Positions 52,034 to 61,230 of a stretch of DNA of 64,000 nucleotides are shown here, piece by piece. Each line of letters starts with the position of its first letter. The first letter of the stretch is position 1. Origin of the DNA: Pseudomonas svalbardensis (lineage in GTDB: Bacteria; Pseudomonadota; Gammaproteobacteria; Pseudomonadales; Pseudomonadaceae); the NCBI RefSeq assembly GCF_030053115.1, contig NZ_CP125619.1, positions 2,925,501 through 2,989,500 of the forward strand. The letters are read 5' to 3'. The notes below the pieces were generated by a model. The model was given only the letters and a program-made list of their open reading frames with translations, was not told the origin of the DNA and did not search any database. Made by a program: the position numbers and the translations under genes.

Positions 52034-52287
52034 AAGGGCACAGACTTTGGGTCATCGCCTTCCTGGCGTTCATGACCAATGGATCTTCCTTGTTGGGGAT
52101 CGGACAGGGCTCGGCGGGGTCGGTGGCGCGGACTATCGAAGCCAATCACAACCTTGCTCGCAACATTGAAACCGCGAAGGCCCTGGGGCTGCTGGCCGGC
52201 AACCCACCGATCAAACGCCAGGGCAGTTTTTTCGGGCCGTTCCACGTGGATTGCTCGGCGTTGGAGATGTGTGCAGTGTTGGCGTGA
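52030..52287 (+). CDS. Small exported protein, coupled to the membrane protein
   Basis: An 85-residue protein beginning MKGHRLWVIAFLAFMTNGSS, a signal-like hydrophobic start, then EANHNLARNIETAKALGLL and a tail with two cysteines (HVDCSALEMCAVLA). Overlaps the preceding gene by 4 bases. Its 3' end is 23 bases from the convergent GST stop. Function unknown; the pair looks like a two-protein unit. Confidence 0.6.
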   Translation: MKGHRLWVIAFLAFMTNGSSLLGIGQGSAGSVARTIEANHNLARNIETAKALGLLAGNPPIKRQGSFFGPFHVDCSALEMCAVLA

Positions 52288-52310
52288 ATGCCAGCAGCCA
52301 CAATGGACCG

Positions 52311-52907
52311 TTACTTCGCCATTATTCCGATGAAAAGCTCCGACTCCACAAACCGCTGCAACCAATCCTGCAAACGGCGATAGGGCGTCTGCCCGAACCA
52401 CTCGCGATCCACATGGGCGAATTGCCGCACGAACGGCATCAGCGCCACATCCGCCAGGCTCGGATGCTCGGCCAGCAAGTAGTCGCGTCCCTCCAGCAAC
52501 TCATCGAGCCTGCGCAAAAACACCTCGCCCTCGGCGCGATAAAACACCATTGGCTGCTCGGGGTATCGCTCGGCGTACTTGTAGCGATTCAGGTGCACCT
52601 TGAACACCTGATCGTTTTCTTCGATCAGCTCGGCGATGAGTTGCTGACCGACAGGATCATCCTTGAGCAACCAATCCTGCGGATCGTTCTGCGCCAGGGC
52701 CCAGTGCATGATCGCCAGGCTTTCATCGATCACCTGACCGTCGACGCTCAGTACCGGCACCGTGCCTTTGCTCGACAGCGCCAGCATTTCCGCAGGTTTG
52801 GCCTTCAGGCTGACCTCGACGATATTCACCGCAACGCCGGAATAACGCAGGGCCATGCGCGCCCGCATCGCGTAGGGGCAGCGGCGGAAGGAATACAGCG
52901 TATTCAT
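52311..52907 (-). CDS. Glutathione S-transferase family protein
   Basis: Thioredoxin-fold plus helical domain, 198 residues. N-terminal LYSFRRCPYAMRARMALRYS with the active-site CPYA, the cis-proline of KGTVPVLSVDGQVIDESLAI, and C-terminal LADVALMPFVRQFAHVD. It is last in the sbcD-sbcC-GST run; its ATG overlaps the sbcC stop by 4 bases (ATGA), with the ribosome site GGAGGTG inside sbcC. Substrate unknown. Confidence 0.88.
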   Translation of the reverse strand: MNTLYSFRRCPYAMRARMALRYSGVAVNIVEVSLKAKPAEMLALSSKGTVPVLSVDGQVIDESLAIMHWALAQNDPQDWLLKDDPVGQQLIAELIEENDQVFKVHLNRYKYAERYPEQPMVFYRAEGEVFLRRLDELLEGRDYLLAEHPSLADVALMPFVRQFAHVDREWFGQTPYRRLQDWLQRFVESELFIGIMAK

Positions 52908-55900
52908 TTCACCTCCAGGGTACTCAGGCCGTTGCCCTGACGGCGGACCTGAATCTGCACCGGAATCCGTTCATGCATTTCCTGCACGTGTGAAATCACC
53001 GCGACTTTTCGTCCCTGCGCTTGCAAGCCGTCGAGAGCATCCATGGCCAGTTGCAGGGATTCCGGATCAAGGCTGCCGAAGCCTTCATCGATGAACAATG
53101 ATTCGATTTTCAGCGTGCTCGATGCCATCGATGCCAGGCCCAAGGCCAGGGCCAGCGACACCAGGAACGTCTCGCCGCCGGACAACGAATGCACCGAACG
53201 CAGTTCATCACCCATCTCGGTGTCCATCACCAACAAACCGAGCATGCTGCCGCCACGTTTGAGGCGATAGCGCCGCACCAGTTGGCGCAACTGAACGTTG
53301 GCGTGATGCACCAGCAGGTCGAGGTTGTAGGCCTGGGCGATCTTGCGGAAGGTGTCGCCCGTGGCCGAACCGATCAGTGCATTCAAACGTGCCCAGCGCT
53401 GGTATTCGGTGTAGGCGTCGGCGATCTGCTGCGCGAGGGCCTGATTGGCATTTTGCCGGCGCTGATCCTCGGCCTGTTCGGCGCGCAGTTCGGCGCAACG
53501 GTGTTCGCCGGCGGTGAACAGGTTTTGTAGCTCGGTAAGCGCTATCGCCAGTTGTTCGGCGTCGAGATTGCCGTTGTGCTGTGCCTGGTGATTGAGCAGA
53601 CGCTGATCGCGTTCCTGCAACAGAACCTTGGTTTGTTCGATGGCTTTTTCGCTTTGCTGCAATTGCTGACGCAGTTCGCTGACCTGCTGGTCGTCGACAC
53701 TCAGCAGATCTTCCAGACCACCGTCATCCAGTTCCGGATGCAATGCGCGCCAGTCGGCGATCTTGCCGCTCAGCTCGCGATCTTCGGTTTCCAGCGCCTG
53801 CCAGCGTTCCTGCTGGGCCTTGAGTTCGGCGCCCAGTTGCACCAGCCGCGTACGCACGGATTGCAGTTCCTGATTGGCCGTCGCCTCAGCATTGCGCGCC
53901 TGTTCGACGGCTTGATCCAGTTTCTGCTGCCACTGCTCGGCGCTAGTGTGTTCGCCGAGCAGTTGCGTGAGTTTTTGCTGGCAGACCTGTTGCTGGTCGG
54001 CGAGGGCGGTGAACTGCTGGCGGGCCGTTTCCAACTGCTGGATGCGCGTGAGTTGGCGGTCCTGTTCTTTCTCCAGCGTCTGCTGCCGTTGTTGCTGCTC
54101 GCCGAGTTCATCGCGTTGCTGATCGAGTTGTTCCAGCCGCTGGGCGATCTGCCGGTCCAGTTGCATGAAGGTCGCGGCCGGTTCGTGGCGCAGCGCTTGC
54201 AGCGTATCGGCCGGGAGCAGGGTGCTGAACGCCGTCAACTCCTCGTCCAGACGCTGGTGATCACTGCTCAACTCACGTTGCTGGTTGGCCAGGTGCTGGG
54301 CAGCTTGCTGGCTCGCCGCTTCAGCGCTACGCAGTTGCTGTTGAAGGCGCGCGGCGTCCTGTTGCAGGGTGAGCAGGGCGGTTTGCCGTTGTTCGTCCTG
54401 AGTGATGCTTTGGTTCAACTGGTTGTTTTGCTGCACCAGCCAGGCATCGCGTTTAGCCGCATCCTGCGTCAACAGCTGCGCAGATAACGGATGTGCTTCA
54501 AGGCTCGGTGCCAGGTTCTGCAGCTGGGTCGCGAGGTGTTCTTGCTGTTGCAGCAACTCCTTTTGCTGCGCAATCACGCCGCCCACTTCTGCGCGCAGTT
54601 CAGTGAGCTTTTCTTTCAGCAGGTCGACGGCTTTTTGTGCGTTGGCCTGTTCGCTTTCATCATGCCGGCCAAGGCTCTGCAGCAGGGCTTCGGGCTGATG
54701 ATAAGGATGGTCGGGGCTGCCGCAGACTGGGCACGGCTGATCGTCTTGCAACTGCTCGCGCAGTTCTTCGACGCTGGCGCTGCGGGCCAGACGCTGGCGT
54801 TCCAGCAATTGGCGGGTGACGGTCAGGGTTTGTTCTGCAACGACCAACTCGTTCTTGGCCTTCACACCGTCCTGGGTCAGACGTTCTCGTTCTTGCTGAG
54901 CGGTCAGCTGGCGCTGCTGGAGTTCGGACGCGCGCTTGTCCAGTTCCTGCTGACTGGCCCACAGGCGCGTCAGCTCTTCAAAGGCCCGCTGCTGCTTACG
55001 GTTATCCTGCAACAGACTACCGAGAATCTGAATCTGCTCGGCCACCGCTTCCGGTTCGGCACCGGCCTCCTTGTACAGCACTTCAAGGCTCTGGCGTTGA
55101 GTGGACAGGTCCTCGGCAGCGCGAGCAGCGCTTTGTTCCAGGGCGGCCAGTTCGGCCTGGCCCTTGTTCAGGCGATTGCCGATCAGCATCAGCTGTTGCA
55201 GGCGATCACGGTAGGCGTTCCAGGCATCGCTCAAGGGCGCCAGAGGGGTGCTTTGCTCAAGCTCCCCGGCAATCCGCTGCAAACGTTCGACGACCTGTTT
55301 CTGTTGGTCGAGCAAGCCTTGGATCGTGTTTTGGCCCTGAGTGCAGGCCAGTTCCGCCTGCTGCTTGAGGTCGGCACTGAGACTGGCGTCTTTGACCAGG
55401 CGGGCGAGGTTGCTTTGCTCTTCAAACGCCTGACGCAGCAGCGGAGCGCTAGAGGTGTGTTGGCCTTGGGCCGCGACCAGTGCGGTCTGCGCGGCGCTCA
55501 GGCTGTGTTCGAGTTGCGCTTGGCGCTCATACAGTTCGGTTTGCTGTTGGGTGTGCTGCTGAATCTGCGCGGCCAGCGGTGTGAGCTGGGCAGTGAGTTC
55601 TGTTTTGCGGGCGAACTGGTGCCGTTGCGGGGCCAGTTGCTCCAGGCGAGTCAGCTTCAAACGTTCGCCGGCCAGAACTTCCCAACGCTGCTGGGCCGAT
55701 TGCAACTGCTCGGTGGCGCTCTGCTGCTCGTCCTGCAATTGACGCAGGTCCTTGAGCCAGGTGTGTTGCAATTCCAATTGCTTGAGCTGCGCTTGCTGGG
55801 TCTTGAGTTGTTGCTGAGCCTCGCTGAATCGTTCATCGAGTTCTGCCCGAGCTTCTGGCGACAATGGCGTCACGCCGGTGGCCTGGTCCTGCAGCAGCTT

Positions 55901-56545
55901 GTGGGTTTCGCGAGCTTCTTTGGTTTTGTCGAAAGCCCGGCGGCCGAGGCGCGTATAGAGCGCGGTGTCGGTGAGTTTTTCCAGCAGTTCGCTACGCTCG
56001 TTGTCGTTAGCCTTGAGAAAAGCACTGAATTCACTCTGGGCCAGCAGCACCGCGCGGGTGAATTGCTCAAAGTTCAGGCCCAGTACGGATTCGAGATGGA
56101 TTTTGAATTCAACTTTCTGACTGGCCAGCAGTTGATCCAGATCGATGTCGCGCAAACTCTGACGGCTGGCTTGCAGCTTGCCGCCGGCCTTCTCGCGGGC
56201 GCGATTAGCTTCCCAGCGAGCGCGGTAGCGACGGCCATCGATGCCAACGAAATCTACTTCGGCATAACCTTCACCCGTGCCACGACGCAGCAGCGTGCGG
56301 GGGTCGCCAGTGCTGATCTCGCCGTCAGCGTCTGGCGCTTTGGCAGACACCTGAGCATTGCTAAGCCGAGGCACAGCACCGAACAGCGCCAGGCACAAGG
56401 CGTCGAGCAAGGTGCTTTTACCGGCGCCGGTCGGCCCGGTGATCGCGAACAGACCGGCGCTGGCCAACGGCTCAGCGGTAAAGTCGATTTCAAAGGGGCC
56501 GGCCAGTGAGGCGAGGTTTTTCAGGCGGATCGCGAGGATCTTCAT
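52904..56545 (-). CDS. sbcC: SbcC, ATPase subunit of the SbcCD nuclease
   Basis: Rad50-like SMC-type ATPase, 1213 residues. It partners SbcD to cleave DNA hairpins and protein-blocked or palindromic ends. Walker A is GPTGAGKST (residues 37-45) and the zinc hook CPVC near residue 605 sits between two long coiled-coil arms rich in Q, E and L. The C-terminal lobe ends with LSGGETFLVSLALALGLA and LFIDEGFGSLDPESLQLAMD. Overlaps sbcD by 4 bases. Starts ATG 56545. Confidence 0.96.
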   Translation of the reverse strand: MKILAIRLKNLASLAGPFEIDFTAEPLASAGLFAITGPTGAGKSTLLDALCLALFGAVPRLSNAQVSAKAPDADGEISTGDPRTLLRRGTGEGYAEVDFVGIDGRRYRARWEANRAREKAGGKLQASRQSLRDIDLDQLLASQKVEFKIHLESVLGLNFEQFTRAVLLAQSEFSAFLKANDNERSELLEKLTDTALYTRLGRRAFDKTKEARETHKLLQDQATGVTPLSPEARAELDERFSEAQQQLKTQQAQLKQLELQHTWLKDLRQLQDEQQSATEQLQSAQQRWEVLAGERLKLTRLEQLAPQRHQFARKTELTAQLTPLAAQIQQHTQQQTELYERQAQLEHSLSAAQTALVAAQGQHTSSAPLLRQAFEEQSNLARLVKDASLSADLKQQAELACTQGQNTIQGLLDQQKQVVERLQRIAGELEQSTPLAPLSDAWNAYRDRLQQLMLIGNRLNKGQAELAALEQSAARAAEDLSTQRQSLEVLYKEAGAEPEAVAEQIQILGSLLQDNRKQQRAFEELTRLWASQQELDKRASELQQRQLTAQQERERLTQDGVKAKNELVVAEQTLTVTRQLLERQRLARSASVEELREQLQDDQPCPVCGSPDHPYHQPEALLQSLGRHDESEQANAQKAVDLLKEKLTELRAEVGGVIAQQKELLQQQEHLATQLQNLAPSLEAHPLSAQLLTQDAAKRDAWLVQQNNQLNQSITQDEQRQTALLTLQQDAARLQQQLRSAEAASQQAAQHLANQQRELSSDHQRLDEELTAFSTLLPADTLQALRHEPAATFMQLDRQIAQRLEQLDQQRDELGEQQQRQQTLEKEQDRQLTRIQQLETARQQFTALADQQQVCQQKLTQLLGEHTSAEQWQQKLDQAVEQARNAEATANQELQSVRTRLVQLGAELKAQQERWQALETEDRELSGKIADWRALHPELDDGGLEDLLSVDDQQVSELRQQLQQSEKAIEQTKVLLQERDQRLLNHQAQHNGNLDAEQLAIALTELQNLFTAGEHRCAELRAEQAEDQRRQNANQALAQQIADAYTEYQRWARLNALIGSATGDTFRKIAQAYNLDLLVHHANVQLRQLVRRYRLKRGGSMLGLLVMDTEMGDELRSVHSLSGGETFLVSLALALGLASMASSTLKIESLFIDEGFGSLDPESLQLAMDALDGLQAQGRKVAVISHVQEMHERIPVQIQVRRQGNGLSTLEVK

Positions 56546-57786
56546 GGTTGTTCGCTCTCCATCTGCACGTCTTGCAACAGCTCGGCGAAGTCCTTGAGGG
56601 TTTGCTCGTCGACCTCGCTGCCGTAATTGTCCTGCCAGGCGCGGCTGAACAGTTCCTGAGGTGAGAGCTGGTCGAGTTCGATCAAGGTCGTGCCGTCATC
56701 GACGCCATCGCGGCTGCCATTGCCGGCATATTCAGCGGCGATCCGCACCAGGCGCACGGCTTTGCCTTGCAGGGCGGTTTCCACTTGATAACGCAAGTCG
56801 GGTTGCGGCTCATCGAGGCGCACCCGAACTTCCAGCCACGGCTGGCGTTGGATATCGGCCAGCAGGTCGATGTTCGGCAAGTCGGCCAGTTGCAGCAGGA
56901 TTTCCGCCAATGGCGCGGGACCGATGCGTTGCAGATTCACCGCCCGGGGGATCAGTTTGGGTTCGACGCTGATCAGGGTTTCGCCCTCGAGTTTGATGTC
57001 GAGAATCTGGTGCTGATAGCCAATCTCGGAGAACGACAACGGAATCGGCGAGCCGCTGTAGCGGATACGTTCCTCACCATTGACCTTCTGCGGCTTGTGC
57101 AAGTGGCCGAGGGCGACGTAACTGATGCTCGGCCCGAACAGGCTGGCGGGCAGCGCTTCGGCGTTACCGATGATCAGGCTGCGCTCGGAGTCTTCCGAGA
57201 CCGAACCGCCGGCCATATGCGCGTGGCTGATGGCGATCAGGGCTTGACCTGGTTTGCGCTTGGCATTGGCCGCTTCGATCAGCCATTCGTGAACCTGACC
57301 GATGCCGCGCAGGTAGTTGTCACCCAGGTGCGCGCCGGTTACTTCGGCGGGGCGCAGGAACGGCAGCGCCAGGCACCAGGCGACGGTTTTGCCTTTGGCA
57401 TCCGGCAATGGCAGCAGCAGGCGCTCGGCGTCGAGTTGACCGTCATCCAGCCACAGCACACGACCCAGCGCATGCGTGCGCAAACGCCGCATCAACGGCG
57501 CGGGCAGTTCAATGCGCGAGCCGGAATCGTGGTTGCCGGCGATCATCACGATGGTCAGCTTCGGCTGCTGTTCATGGGCGCTGACGATGAAATCGTAGAG
57601 ACGCTCCTGGGCTTTGACCGGCGGATTGACCGTGTCGAAGATATCGCCGGCGATCAGCAGCACATCAGGCTGGTCCAGCTTCAGCTGACACAGCAGCCAC
57701 TCAAGGAAACAGCCGTGTTCGAAATCGCGTTCCTGGCCGTGCAGGTTCTGCCCGAGGTGCCAGTCGGAGGTGTGAAACAGACGCAA
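56542..57786 (-). CDS. sbcD: SbcD, nuclease subunit of SbcCD
   Basis: Mre11-like exonuclease/endonuclease of 414 residues. The metal-binding motifs are complete: TSDWHLGQNLHGQERDFEH, IAGDIFDTVNPP, IAGNHDSGSRIE, ISHAHMAGG and VALGHLHKPQ. First gene of the run; divergent from the ABC-F gene across 201 bases in which I see only the two promoters. Confidence 0.96.
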   Translation of the reverse strand: MRLFHTSDWHLGQNLHGQERDFEHGCFLEWLLCQLKLDQPDVLLIAGDIFDTVNPPVKAQERLYDFIVSAHEQQPKLTIVMIAGNHDSGSRIELPAPLMRRLRTHALGRVLWLDDGQLDAERLLLPLPDAKGKTVAWCLALPFLRPAEVTGAHLGDNYLRGIGQVHEWLIEAANAKRKPGQALIAISHAHMAGGSVSEDSERSLIIGNAEALPASLFGPSISYVALGHLHKPQKVNGEERIRYSGSPIPLSFSEIGYQHQILDIKLEGETLISVEPKLIPRAVNLQRIGPAPLAEILLQLADLPNIDLLADIQRQPWLEVRVRLDEPQPDLRYQVETALQGKAVRLVRIAAEYAGNGSRDGVDDGTTLIELDQLSPQELFSRAWQDNYGSEVDEQTLKDFAELLQDVQMESEQP

Positions 57787-57987
57787 GGTGAACTCCGTGG
57801 GAAATAAGGTGATGGCCGCGAGGAAAATGACAACGGCGAAAGGGGAGAGAGTTTACTGGCAAAAGACCGGGGATGCTGAAAGCCTTGAAAGATAGCCTGT
57901 CGATTGGGTGGTGCAGCTTCAGTATGGTAGAGGGCAGTCGAACGCTGTTGCGCAGCATCAGGGAGTTTTAATGTTTAAGGAGGCGTC

Positions 57988-59571
57988 ATGACTCAACAGT
58001 TACTTCAACTTGATCAAGTGTCGTACAACCTGCCCGACGGGCGCGTTCTGTTCGATCACTTGAACCACACCTTCAGTGCCAGGGCCACCGGCATCGTGGG
58101 CGCCAATGGCTGTGGCAAGTCTTTGCTTGGCCGGCTCCTGACGGGGGAGCAACTGCCCACAAGCGGCATCGTCCGTCGCGAAGGGCGGGTTTACTCCGTG
58201 GCCCAGTTACTGGAACCCGAGCGCTATCCCAGCGTTGCCGCACTGGCCGGGGTGGCCCCTATTCTGGCGGCACTGGATCGCATTGCCCAAGGCAGCGTCG
58301 ACGATGACGACCATTCGCTGGCAGTCGATCAATGGGATTGCGCCACACGCCTTGAGGCGGAGCTGCAGCAGATCGGCCTGGGTCATTTGAATGCCGACGC
58401 GCGCACCGACGCACTCAGTGGTGGCGAACGGCAACGGGTGGCGTTGCTGGGGGCGTGGTTATCCAGAGCCGACTGGCTCATTCTGGATGAGCCCAGCAAC
58501 CACCTGGATATTGATCAGCAACACAAGTTATCGCAGCAGATCGATCGCTGGCCCAATGGCCTGGTGTTGATCAGCCACGACCGGGGTCTTCTGGAGCACG
58601 TGAACGAAATTGTCGAGCTTTCACCCTTGGGGCTGGCGGTTTATGGCGGCAACTACAGTCAGTATGCGGCGGCACGCGAGCAGGAACAGCAGTCGTTCCA
58701 GTCGGCATTGCAAGGTGAGCGGGCGCAGGCCAAGCGCGAGCAACGTGAGATGGCCGTGCAGATGGAGCGTCAGCAACGGCGTAATGCGCGCGGCGACCGT
58801 CAGGCCCGTGACGGCAATCAGACCAAGCTGATCACCAACGCCCAGAAAGAACGCAGTGAAAACAGTCAGGGAAAATTGCGCCTCAATCAACAGGTGGCCC
58901 GGGAGCAGCAGCAACAACGGATCGCCGAGGCCCGTGCGCGGTGCGCGCCGGACATTCAACGCATGATGTTGTCTCCGGAAAGCGCAGTGCCCAATGGCAA
59001 ACTGATTGTGCAGCTCAACGACGTCATTCTCCCGTTCGGTTACGCGGCGCCGCTCAATCTGACGCTGACGGGGCCTATGCGCATGGCAATCCTGGGCGCC
59101 AACGGCAGCGGCAAGTCGACCCTGTTGCGAGTGATCGCCGGCCAACTGCCGGTGCGCGAAGGCGAACTCATTCGCAGTTGCCATGTTGGCTGGCTGGATC
59201 AACACGCCGGATTACAGTCCCCCGAACGCACGGCGGTGCAATGGCTCTACGAGAGTAATCCGCAGTTGCCCGAAGCCGAGGCGCGAACCCGGTTGGCGCA
59301 GATGGGCATTGATGCGGATCGTGCGACGCTCAAGACCTGTCAGTTGAGCGGCGGCGAACGCCTGAAAATAGCACTGGCTGCGCAGTTATATGCACAGCGG
59401 CCACCGCAATTGCTATTGCTGGACGAACCGGACAACCATTTGGACTTGCCCAGTAAAATTGCGCTGGAGCAGATGCTCAATCAGTACCAAGGGGCTTTGA
59501 TCGTCGTCTCTCACGACAGCGCTTTTTTACAGGCCATTCATCTGGACGCCGAGTTCCATCTCAACAGCTAG
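57988..59571 (+). CDS. ABC-F family ATPase
   Basis: Soluble duplicated ABC ATPase of 527 residues without membrane domains, as in the ABC-F group that acts on ribosomes. Walker A sites are GANGCGKSLLGRLL and GANGSGKSTLLRVI; signatures are LSGGERQRVAL and LSGGERLKIAL; Walker B sites are LILDEPSNHLD and LLLDEPDNHLD. The linker (about residues 225-320) is long and highly charged (EQEQQSFQSALQGERAQAKR), as expected for the P-site tRNA interaction motif. A GGAGGCGTC ribosome site precedes ATG. Antibiotic resistance or translation-quality role cannot be told apart. Confidence 0.9.
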   Translation: MTQQLLQLDQVSYNLPDGRVLFDHLNHTFSARATGIVGANGCGKSLLGRLLTGEQLPTSGIVRREGRVYSVAQLLEPERYPSVAALAGVAPILAALDRIAQGSVDDDDHSLAVDQWDCATRLEAELQQIGLGHLNADARTDALSGGERQRVALLGAWLSRADWLILDEPSNHLDIDQQHKLSQQIDRWPNGLVLISHDRGLLEHVNEIVELSPLGLAVYGGNYSQYAAAREQEQQSFQSALQGERAQAKREQREMAVQMERQQRRNARGDRQARDGNQTKLITNAQKERSENSQGKLRLNQQVAREQQQQRIAEARARCAPDIQRMMLSPESAVPNGKLIVQLNDVILPFGYAAPLNLTLTGPMRMAILGANGSGKSTLLRVIAGQLPVREGELIRSCHVGWLDQHAGLQSPERTAVQWLYESNPQLPEAEARTRLAQMGIDADRATLKTCQLSGGERLKIALAAQLYAQRPPQLLLLDEPDNHLDLPSKIALEQMLNQYQGALIVVSHDSAFLQAIHLDAEFHLNS

Positions 59572-59577
59572 GGACCG

Positions 59578-61230
59578 TTACTTCGGATAAAGCGGCGGCA
59601 ATCCGCTGTCGCCCACCGGATCCTGAGCCCGCTCGGCAATCGGAATTGCCTTGATCGCACGCCACAGATCGCCACCTTGCCAATGTTGGCCGGTTTCGCT
59701 GTAGAGCGCGCCGTTCAAGCCATCGAGGGCGTCGGACAACGGCACAAAACGCGCCGCCATATCGGCCAGGGTTTCCGGTTGTTGCCGGGCCCAGGCGTCG
59801 AGGGCCTGGCGGGTGGCGTGGGAGTCGTTGGCCTGACAGGCGCGCTTGAGATCGTCGAGCACGGTGCGCGGGCTCGGGCCGGTCTGCGCCGCGCGCAGGA
59901 TCGCCGGTTGCCAGCGGGCGCGCCACCAGAGACCGAAGCCCAGCAGGGTGGTGCAGGCCAGGATCAGGGTGCTAAGTTTCCACCACCAGAGGGCTTCATT
60001 GTCGGCCGCGGAAAAGACTTGAGGCGTGCCGGCCGGGGTGTCGACCATCAAGCTCGGATTATTCGCCACTGGCAGGGTTCGGGCCGGCAGACTGCTGTGA
60101 TCCAGGTGGTCCTCGAAGGTGTTCCACCAGACCACTTCAACCGCGGGCAACTCGATTGCGCCGCTACGCGTGGGTACCAGCGCTTCACGGTCTTCGCGAC
60201 TGCCGATCAGGCCTCGTTCGCTGTTCTGGTTGCCCAGCACCGGTTGATCGGGGTAGCGCCGCAAGCCGTTGACGTCGGTGGCGGGCAGCGGTGGCAATTG
60301 CGAACTGTCCAGCCCCTCAGCCTTTACCGTCAGGCTGCGGGTCAACGAATCACCCACCTGCGCATGATCCGGTTCTGGGTTCCAGCTTTCGCTCAGGCTG
60401 AGGCTACGGGCCGGCAGCCATGGCATGTCGGCCGGGTAGGTGATGGGTTTGGCTTTGACCGTCAGCAGAATCTCGGCGGAGCTGACCCGCATCAGCTTGC
60501 CGGATTTCGGTGCCTGGGAGGCGGCGTCTTGGGCGGGCTGTGCGTCCACGAGTGCAGCATTGAATATCTGCGGCGGAATGACCAACTCACCGCTGTGTTG
60601 CGGGTAGATCGCGTAGCGCATCTCGATCACGCCGTGGCGCTGGCCATTGATGTCTTTCTCGTAGGTGCGCGCCTCGCCCAGTTGCTCGATGCGCACATCG
60701 GGGATCTGCAAGGGGGGCAGGCTGCTGTCGTCGTACAGCGACACCGAATGGTAGATGCGCAAGGTCAGGATCGCCTGGGCCTGCACGTACACGCTGTTTT
60801 GATCGAGGCTGGCGTCGATGAACACCGGGGCCCGTTTGGTCAGGCTGTCCTGGGTTTCGGTTTCGACCACTTGCACGGTGATTGGCTGGCTCTGCACGTC
60901 ACCCAGTTGCAGTGACGGAATCACCACGCTGCCGTTCTGCCGAGGCAGTAGGGTGATGATCCAGCGGGTGGTCGCACGGTTGTCGCCATTCAGGGTGGTC
61001 AACTGGTTGACCTGACGGGTGCCGCGCACTTCGAACAGCGGCTCCAGCGGTGTCAGATCAGGCTTGCCGAACTGCGTCACGTCGTTGGATTCCAGGGTCA
61101 GTTCAATCGTCTCGCCGCTGTTCAGGCGACTGCGATCGACACTGGCGACCAGCCCGGCTGCCTGTGCCTGAACAGTGCAGAGCAACAGGGCGGGCAGCAG
61201 TGCGAGCAAGAAAGCGGTGAAGCGGGTCAT
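59578..61230 (-). CDS. BatD-like protein (oxygen tolerance)
   Basis: Exported and membrane-anchored protein of 550 residues with a signal peptide (FLLALLPALLLCTVQAQA), two to three Ig-like beta domains (VDRSRLNSGETIELTLESND, VVIPSLQLGDVQSQPITVQV) and a C-terminal transmembrane segment (LSTLILACTTLLGFGLWW) followed by a soluble tail. BatD proteins accompany BatA/BatB vWA proteins and MoxR ATPases. ATG overlaps the vWA-TPR stop by 4 bases. Its 3' end is 6 bases from the convergent ABC-F stop. Confidence 0.87.
   Translation of the reverse strand: MTRFTAFLLALLPALLLCTVQAQAAGLVASVDRSRLNSGETIELTLESNDVTQFGKPDLTPLEPLFEVRGTRQVNQLTTLNGDNRATTRWIITLLPRQNGSVVIPSLQLGDVQSQPITVQVVETETQDSLTKRAPVFIDASLDQNSVYVQAQAILTLRIYHSVSLYDDSSLPPLQIPDVRIEQLGEARTYEKDINGQRHGVIEMRYAIYPQHSGELVIPPQIFNAALVDAQPAQDAASQAPKSGKLMRVSSAEILLTVKAKPITYPADMPWLPARSLSLSESWNPEPDHAQVGDSLTRSLTVKAEGLDSSQLPPLPATDVNGLRRYPDQPVLGNQNSERGLIGSREDREALVPTRSGAIELPAVEVVWWNTFEDHLDHSSLPARTLPVANNPSLMVDTPAGTPQVFSAADNEALWWWKLSTLILACTTLLGFGLWWRARWQPAILRAAQTGPSPRTVLDDLKRACQANDSHATRQALDAWARQQPETLADMAARFVPLSDALDGLNGALYSETGQHWQGGDLWRAIKAIPIAERAQDPVGDSGLPPLYPK

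Noticed and set aside
54491..56509. Antisense open frame of 672 codons opposite sbcC
   Set aside because: Low-complexity F/L/Q-rich translation that is the complement of SbcC coiled coil; no support as a gene.
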